From Bacteroidales bacterium (GTDB lineage: Bacteria; Bacteroidota; Bacteroidia; Bacteroidales; UBA932), in the NCBI GenBank assembly GCA_004552615.1, contig SFNZ01000118.1:1-7693 (forward strand): 7,693 nucleotides of DNA, written 5' to 3'. Positions 5,957-7,693 of the stretch are shown here, piece after piece. Made by a program: the position numbers and the translations under genes. Under the pieces are notes generated by a model. That model made no database searches and was not told the DNA's origin. It saw nothing but the letters and a program-made list of their open reading frames with translations. Positions within the stretch are counted from its first letter, which is position 1. Every line of letters begins with the position of its first letter.

Positions 5957-6025
5957 CCGAGGGAGCGGAAAAGCGCAGGAAACCCCTGATCCGCACGGTC
6001 GCATGCTTTCGACATCATCCCTCGG
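5957..6025 (+). ncRNA. Putative three-way-junction RNA in the structural-operon leader
   Basis: The plus strand can fold into a closed three-way junction. P1 pairs 5957-5964 with 6018-6025 (CCGAGGGA/TCCCTCGG, 8 bp). P2 pairs 5965-5969 with 5990-5994 (GCGGA/TCCGC) and carries an inner stem, 5976-5979 with 5985-5988, closing the loop AAACC. P3 pairs 5998-6001 with 6010-6013 (GTCG/CGAC) with an 8-nt loop. The P3 loop GCTTT (6005-6009) is complementary to AAAGC in the P2 internal loop (5970-5974). P1 begins at the predicted transcript start. phi29 packaging RNA is also built on a three-way junction, so a packaging RNA is one reading. A regulatory leader of the scaffold gene is another. Confidence 0.5.
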
Positions 6026-6085
6026 CCAACGCGCAGCTGCGCCGCGCTTTGTGCTCGGCGCTCGCCTGCGCACCAGGTGATAAAC
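6026..6085 (+). promoter_or_regulatory. GC-rich leader with palindrome and strong ribosome site of the scaffold gene
   Basis: It contains the perfect 12-base palindrome GCGCAGCTGCGC (6031-6042) and a GTGC/GCAC pair (6051-6054, 6070-6073). AGGTGAT at 6075-6081 is an excellent Shine-Dalgarno sequence, four bases before the ATG at 6086. No gene is seen. Confidence 0.6.
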
Positions 6086-6367
6086 ATGACAGGAAATCCA
6101 CCCGACGAAGGAATCCCGGCCGGCGGCGCCGTCGATTACGCCAAGATCATCGACGAGCTGAAGGCGGCCAATGTCGCATTGGTCGAGAAGGTCAACGCCC
6201 TCGAGGAGAGGTCCAAGGGCTTCGACCAGAAGATTACGGCCCTCTCCGGCGAGGCAGCCAAGGCCAACGCCGCCAAGAAGGACGAGATCGAAACTAAAAA
6301 GAGAGAATTCGACGAGTCTTATGAAAGAGCCATGGAGTCGCTCGGATTCCGCGTCAAGAAGGAGTAA
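6086..6367 (+). CDS. Probable capsid scaffolding protein (phi29 gp7 position)
   Basis: A 93-aa, highly charged, Ala/Glu/Lys-rich protein. After a Pro/Gly-rich start (residues 1-15) it is continuous helix from about 17 to 85 with heptad-like spacing (IIDELKAANVALVEKVNALEE), so it should form a coiled coil. phi29 encodes a 98-aa coiled-coil scaffold (gp7) directly before its capsid gene, which guides prohead assembly and leaves before packaging. Size, composition and order match, though residue similarity is not demonstrable by eye. The ATG at 6086 is preferred over a GTG at 6077 because AGGTGAT would overlap the latter. The capsid start lies six bases after the stop. Confidence 0.75.
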   Translation: MTGNPPDEGIPAGGAVDYAKIIDELKAANVALVEKVNALEERSKGFDQKITALSGEAAKANAAKKDEIETKKREFDESYERAMESLGFRVKKE

Positions 6368-6372
6368 GTAAA

Positions 6373-7498
6373 ATGTCCGGATTCGACAAATTCGCAGGCC
6401 AGGAGATCGCCTCCGGAGTGAGGAAGAACGAGCCTATCATGGCCTTCGAAGAGGAAGCGACGGCGACCAAGCTCGCCAACATCGCAGCCGTTCAGGGCTT
6501 GCTGCCTAAGATCTCCAAGATCATCGTGCACGAGACCCGCATCAAAGAGGGGAACCTCGACGCATACTTCAAGAAGGGCGCCATGCCCTACGGCGCCGGC
6601 ATCGAGCATATCGGCTTTATGGACGGTGCCGTAAATGCCAAACAGTCCGGGAGGTGCGTCCCCTACGGGAACGCGGCCGCGGTCGGTCAGCTCGACGTGA
6701 TAAACCTCGCGTGGAGCCTCAACATATCCGTATGGGACCGTGAGATCAGCCAGAACGTGTTCTCGGCCTCGGAGGTCGGCGACTATGTGGCGCAGAAGCT
6801 CCGCACTCCGTACAAGACCCTCGCCGGGCTCAAAAGGAACGCGGAGATTCAGCTCGTATCCGATGTCATCGACGGTACCAGGAGCGTATCCAGCCATGAG
6901 AGCTCCGACGGGACCGGAAACTCCGTAACCTACGCGCCCAACATCAAGGGATACGCAGGCCAGATCGCGGATACCGGTATCGTTATGCCCGCACTGACGC
7001 AGGGTAGCCTCCCCGCATTCGCGAATGCGTCCGACGCCATGAGCCTGGTCAAGACCCTTCAGGACCGCGCGGCCGAGATGATGGAGGAAGGTACTTCCTA
7101 CTCGAAGCTGGGAATCAACACTTTCTGCATGGAGGCCCCGCTGCTCATCATGGAGACCAGAGTACTTAACGCACTGGACAATGCCTGGGCCCTCGACGGT
7201 GCGGCCAAGCAGATACCTACCAGGACCGCCCGCGAACCGCGAATTCCTCAGGACCTTCTCGGAGATCGTGGAGATCCCCGCCTTCGCCGAGCTTCCGACC
7301 AACACATCCTACAGTAAGAAGAGGCTCGGAGCAGTACTCCTGGACAGGGATTCGCTCTCCGAACAGATCGCATGGGACAACATCGAGAGCCAGAGATGTA
7401 CCGAACAGAGGATGACCGGTTACAACCTTGCCGGAGCTTCCGCCCTCGGAGTGTACCGCGGAAACCCCGCCTGCGGCGTACTTTTCAACACCGCCTGA
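6373..7498 (+). CDS. Major capsid protein, phi29 gp8-like HK97 fold, with apparent +1 frameshift
   Basis: The first frame runs 6373-7317. Residues 66-80 (FKKG, P-G, IEHI) match FKKGQIPLGRTIEEI of phi29 gp8, and 107-168 follow the same helical region. From about 7230 the capsid similarity moves to the +1 frame, ending at 7498. There IPAFAE, LGAVLLDRD, WDN and later segments match gp8 IDGFAS, LEAVLVDKD and YDN. Joined, the product is 374 aa; gp8 is 448 aa including a C-terminal Ig-like domain absent here. Removing one C from the CCC at 7229-7231 gives the smooth join RTAANREFL. Unshifted reading would add about 28 unrelated residues and stop at 314 aa. A sequencing or assembly indel is the simplest explanation; a real mutation or recoding is possible. 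AGGAG lies eight bases before the ATG. Confidence 0.85.
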
Positions 7499-7509
7499 GG
7501 TGCATCATC

Positions 7510-7689
7510 ATGTGCGCGAACATCTGGAAGATAGGTATCCCCAAGGATACCCTCATCGGTATCCTGGAGAAACTCGACGCGGACGTGGATGGGTTCATCA
7601 CCATCGGCGAGGTCCGTGACGTGCTGAAGCGTTACGGAAAGGACGCGAAATCCAGCCTCAAATCCTCTATCATGATGAGGAGACCGTAA
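7510..7689 (+). CDS. Small single EF-hand protein
   Basis: A 59-aa protein with one canonical EF-hand loop, DADVDGFITIGE (residues 23-34): D1, D3, D5, G6, I8 and E12 are all present. Helices flank it (KDTLIGILEKL before, VRDVLKRYG after), so calcium binding is likely. The C terminus is basic (KSSLKSSIMMRRP). EF-hands normally pair, so it may dimerise; the DxDxDG and LKRYG pattern also resembles half of a dockerin repeat. GAGGTG lies seven bases before the ATG, overlapping the end of the capsid gene. Its place directly after the capsid gene suggests a minor virion protein or assembly factor. phi29 has its head fibre gene here, but nothing links the two by sequence. Confidence 0.75.
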   Translation: MCANIWKIGIPKDTLIGILEKLDADVDGFITIGEVRDVLKRYGKDAKSSLKSSIMMRRP

Positions 7690-7690
7690 T

Positions 7691-7693
7691 ATG
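7691..7693 (+). CDS. Start codon of a further plus-strand gene, truncated by the window
   Basis: An ATG follows the EF-hand gene stop by one base, with GAGGAG about nine bases upstream. Only the first codon lies in the window, so nothing can be said of the product. Confidence 0.5.

Noticed and set aside
5957..6025. tRNA-like outline: 8-bp end stem and internal arms in 69 nt
   Set aside because: There is no recognisable T loop (TTCRA), no 7-base anticodon loop on a 5-bp stem, and only two arms leave the junction.
7225..7240. Programmed +1 frameshift as the first explanation for the capsid gene
   Set aside because: No CCC-stop or similar slippery context is in frame, and phi29 gp8 is not recoded. 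Kept only as an alternative to an indel.
6319..7305. Long 328-aa open frame antisense to the capsid gene
   Set aside because: It mirrors the capsid codons, has no similarity I recognise, and would need transcription against the structural operon. The plus-strand frame has clear capsid motifs.
1..7693. CRISPR array, insertion sequence or integrase
   Set aside because: No regularly spaced repeats, transposase or recombinase motifs were seen on either strand.

Overview
The window looks like the core of a small phi29-like dsDNA virus with protein-primed replication. Four products resemble phi29 proteins by recalled motif alignment: a family B DNA polymerase (phi29 gp2 type), a packaging ATPase (gp16 type), a short coiled-coil scaffold (gp7 position) and an HK97-fold major capsid protein (gp8 type). 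There are no cellular housekeeping genes, and the genes are densely packed.

The host cannot be fixed from this window. I lean to an archaeon, possibly a Methanomassiliicoccales-like gut methanogen. The divergent promoter region has TATA-like boxes about 26 nt from plausible transcript starts instead of a clear bacterial -35/-10 pair. Ribosome binding sites are GGAGG/GGTGAT type, AGG arginine codons are common, and GC content is moderate to high. A bacterial host is not excluded.

Layout: positions 1-127 are noncoding and hold a long imperfect hairpin. Positions 128-5829 are one minus-strand array of twelve genes. Read 5' to 3', it has seven small unknown genes chained by ATGA start/stop overlaps, then a ribbon-helix-helix-like protein, a 148-aa unknown with an acidic tail, a 184-nt structured gap, a basic protein (candidate terminal protein), the polymerase and the packaging ATPase. 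Five of the starts chosen here lie inside longer open frames. Three genes of 40, 48 and 50 aa are very short but fit the overlap chain exactly. Positions 5830-6085 are a divergent control region. It includes the leader of the plus-strand structural operon, which can fold into a compact three-way junction. Positions 6086-7693 encode the scaffold, the major capsid protein (read in two frames with an apparent +1 shift near 7230), a 59-aa EF-hand protein and the first codon of another gene.

How they work together: the minus operon would replicate the genome (polymerase, terminal protein, accessory DNA-binding proteins) and package it (ATPase), while the plus operon builds the head. The most notable points are three structured noncoding segments, any of which could be a counterpart of the phi29 packaging RNA, the co-transcription of the packaging motor with replication genes, and the broken or recoded capsid gene.
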